Positions 63,431 through 64,000 of a stretch of 64,000 bases of DNA are shown piece after piece. Location: contig NZ_LMUS01000004.1 of assembly GCF_009765835.1 (NCBI RefSeq), positions 62,001 through 126,000 on the forward strand. Direction: 5' to 3'. Within the stretch, counting starts at the first letter, position 1. Each line of letters opens with the position of its first letter. The position numbers and the translations under genes are program-made. The notes below the pieces were generated by a model that saw nothing but the letters and a program-made list of their open reading frames with translations, was not told the origin of the DNA and made no database searches. This DNA comes from Granulicella sp. L56. GTDB lineage: Bacteria; Acidobacteriota; Terriglobia; Terriglobales; Acidobacteriaceae.

Positions 63431-64000
63431 ATGACGATGGCTAACGGAAGTTCCAGAGCAAATACGGTTCCCAGCTTTTTCCCAGGCAAACAGTGGCAGC
63501 AGGTGCTGGAGCGGGATGCCAGCGCGGATGGGCAGTTTTTCTATGCGGTGAAGTCAACGAAGATCTACTGCAAGCCAAGCTGCCCGAGCCGCAGACCAAC
63601 GCGGAAACAGGTGGCCTTCTTCCCTACCCCGGCTGCGGCAGAGGCTGCGGGGTACAGGCCTTGCATGCGCTGCGAGCCGGAGCGGACTGCACCGAAGGAA
63701 GATCCTCAGGCAGGAGCCATCGTTGCCGTGACCAAGTATCTGAAGGAACACGCGAACGAGCGGACGAAGCTCGCCGATGTTGCCAAAGCTACTGGCGTAG
63801 GGCGGCTGACGATTCTGCGCGGATTCAAGCGGGTGCTGGGAGTGAGTCCGGGACAGTATGCCAAGGAGCAGCGTCTGGCGAAGTTTAAGAACAAGGTGCG
63901 GGAGCCCCGGCCTGGTGGAGCAAAAGCGCGGATTACGGACGCGATCTATGAGGCAGGGTTTGGGTCGAGCAGCAGGCTCTATGAGAAGAGCGAGGCTTCG
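63431..64000 (+). CDS. ada: Ada-type methylated-DNA repair protein and regulator, 3' truncated
   Basis: The frame is open from the ATG at 63431 to the window edge (190 residues). The N-terminal Ada zinc domain has all four Cys (47, 51, 78, 81), in the pattern YCKPSCPSRRP...GYRPCMRCEPE; the first-Cys pair includes the residue that accepts methyl groups from phosphotriesters. An AraC-type HTH follows (ERTKLADVAKATGVGRLTILRGFKRVLGVSPGQY). The O6-methylguanine methyltransferase domain should lie beyond the edge. GGAGGA is 10 bases before the start. Confidence 0.92.
   Translation, partial: MTMANGSSRANTVPSFFPGKQWQQVLERDASADGQFFYAVKSTKIYCKPSCPSRRPTRKQVAFFPTPAAAEAAGYRPCMRCEPERTAPKEDPQAGAIVAVTKYLKEHANERTKLADVAKATGVGRLTILRGFKRVLGVSPGQYAKEQRLAKFKNKVREPRPGGAKARITDAIYEAGFGSSSRLYEKSEAS

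Overview
The window looks like chromosome of an acidobacterium close to Granulicella, Edaphobacter or Terriglobus (Terriglobales, Acidobacteriaceae). This is inferred from the mix of gene families, not from a marker-gene comparison: two long Oar-type TonB-dependent receptors with N-terminal carboxypeptidase-regulatory domains, paired M13 metallopeptidases, a PEP-CTERM protein, a large B12-dependent ribonucleotide reductase, GC-rich coding sequence, and several families of short dispersed palindromic repeats. I saw no tRNA, rRNA, CRISPR array, transposase or phage structural gene.

Layout. 1-5.2 kb: the end of a PEP-CTERM protein, rpsT, a secreted beta-propeller-like protein, an M13 peptidase and an ArsR-type regulator. 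5.3-11.2 kb: a three-gene RND efflux operon (pump, adaptor, outer-membrane factor) divergent from the ArsR gene, with a 22-bp palindromic operator candidate between them. 11.3-13.5 kb: an aldo/keto reductase and a membrane-anchored HTH-like protein. 13.8-21.3 kb: a xylan-type cluster with a TonB-dependent receptor broken by a frameshift, a GH10 xylanase and a GH3 glycosidase. 21.4-24.2 kb: an AT-richer accessory patch with a SnoaL-like protein, a YjzC-like small protein, an unannotated 40-residue ORF between two hairpins, and a two-gene HTH-ParA ATPase plus unknown partner unit. 24.2-31.4 kb: nrdJ, carrying an in-frame dispersed repeat and an NrdR-box-like promoter, then a second Oar-type receptor. 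31.7-43.1 kb: mixed housekeeping and envelope genes (thioredoxin-like protein, carbonic anhydrase, CorA, orphan ABC ATPase, acpS, an MCE protein with five exact 34-residue repeats, a second M13 peptidase, two tandem beta-propeller lipoproteins). 43.6-50.5 kb: an acyltransferase, then the minus-strand translation block rplM-rpsI-rpsB-tsf with a carbonic anhydrase, an oxidoreductase and pyrH downstream; copies of one repeat family sit in its gaps. 50.8-61.0 kb: a surface-polysaccharide region with two multi-membrane GT-C-like proteins, a Wzy-like polymerase, three acyltransferases and a MacB-type permease. 61.4-64 kb: a RodZ-like protein, metK and the start of ada.

The best candidates for something undescribed are the HTH-ParA plus partner unit with its promoter inverted repeats and neighbouring small ORFs (22.1-24.2 kb), the repeat that has become an in-frame peptide of nrdJ, and the partial duplication of the rodZ-like gene's 5' region on the far side of an acyltransferase gene.
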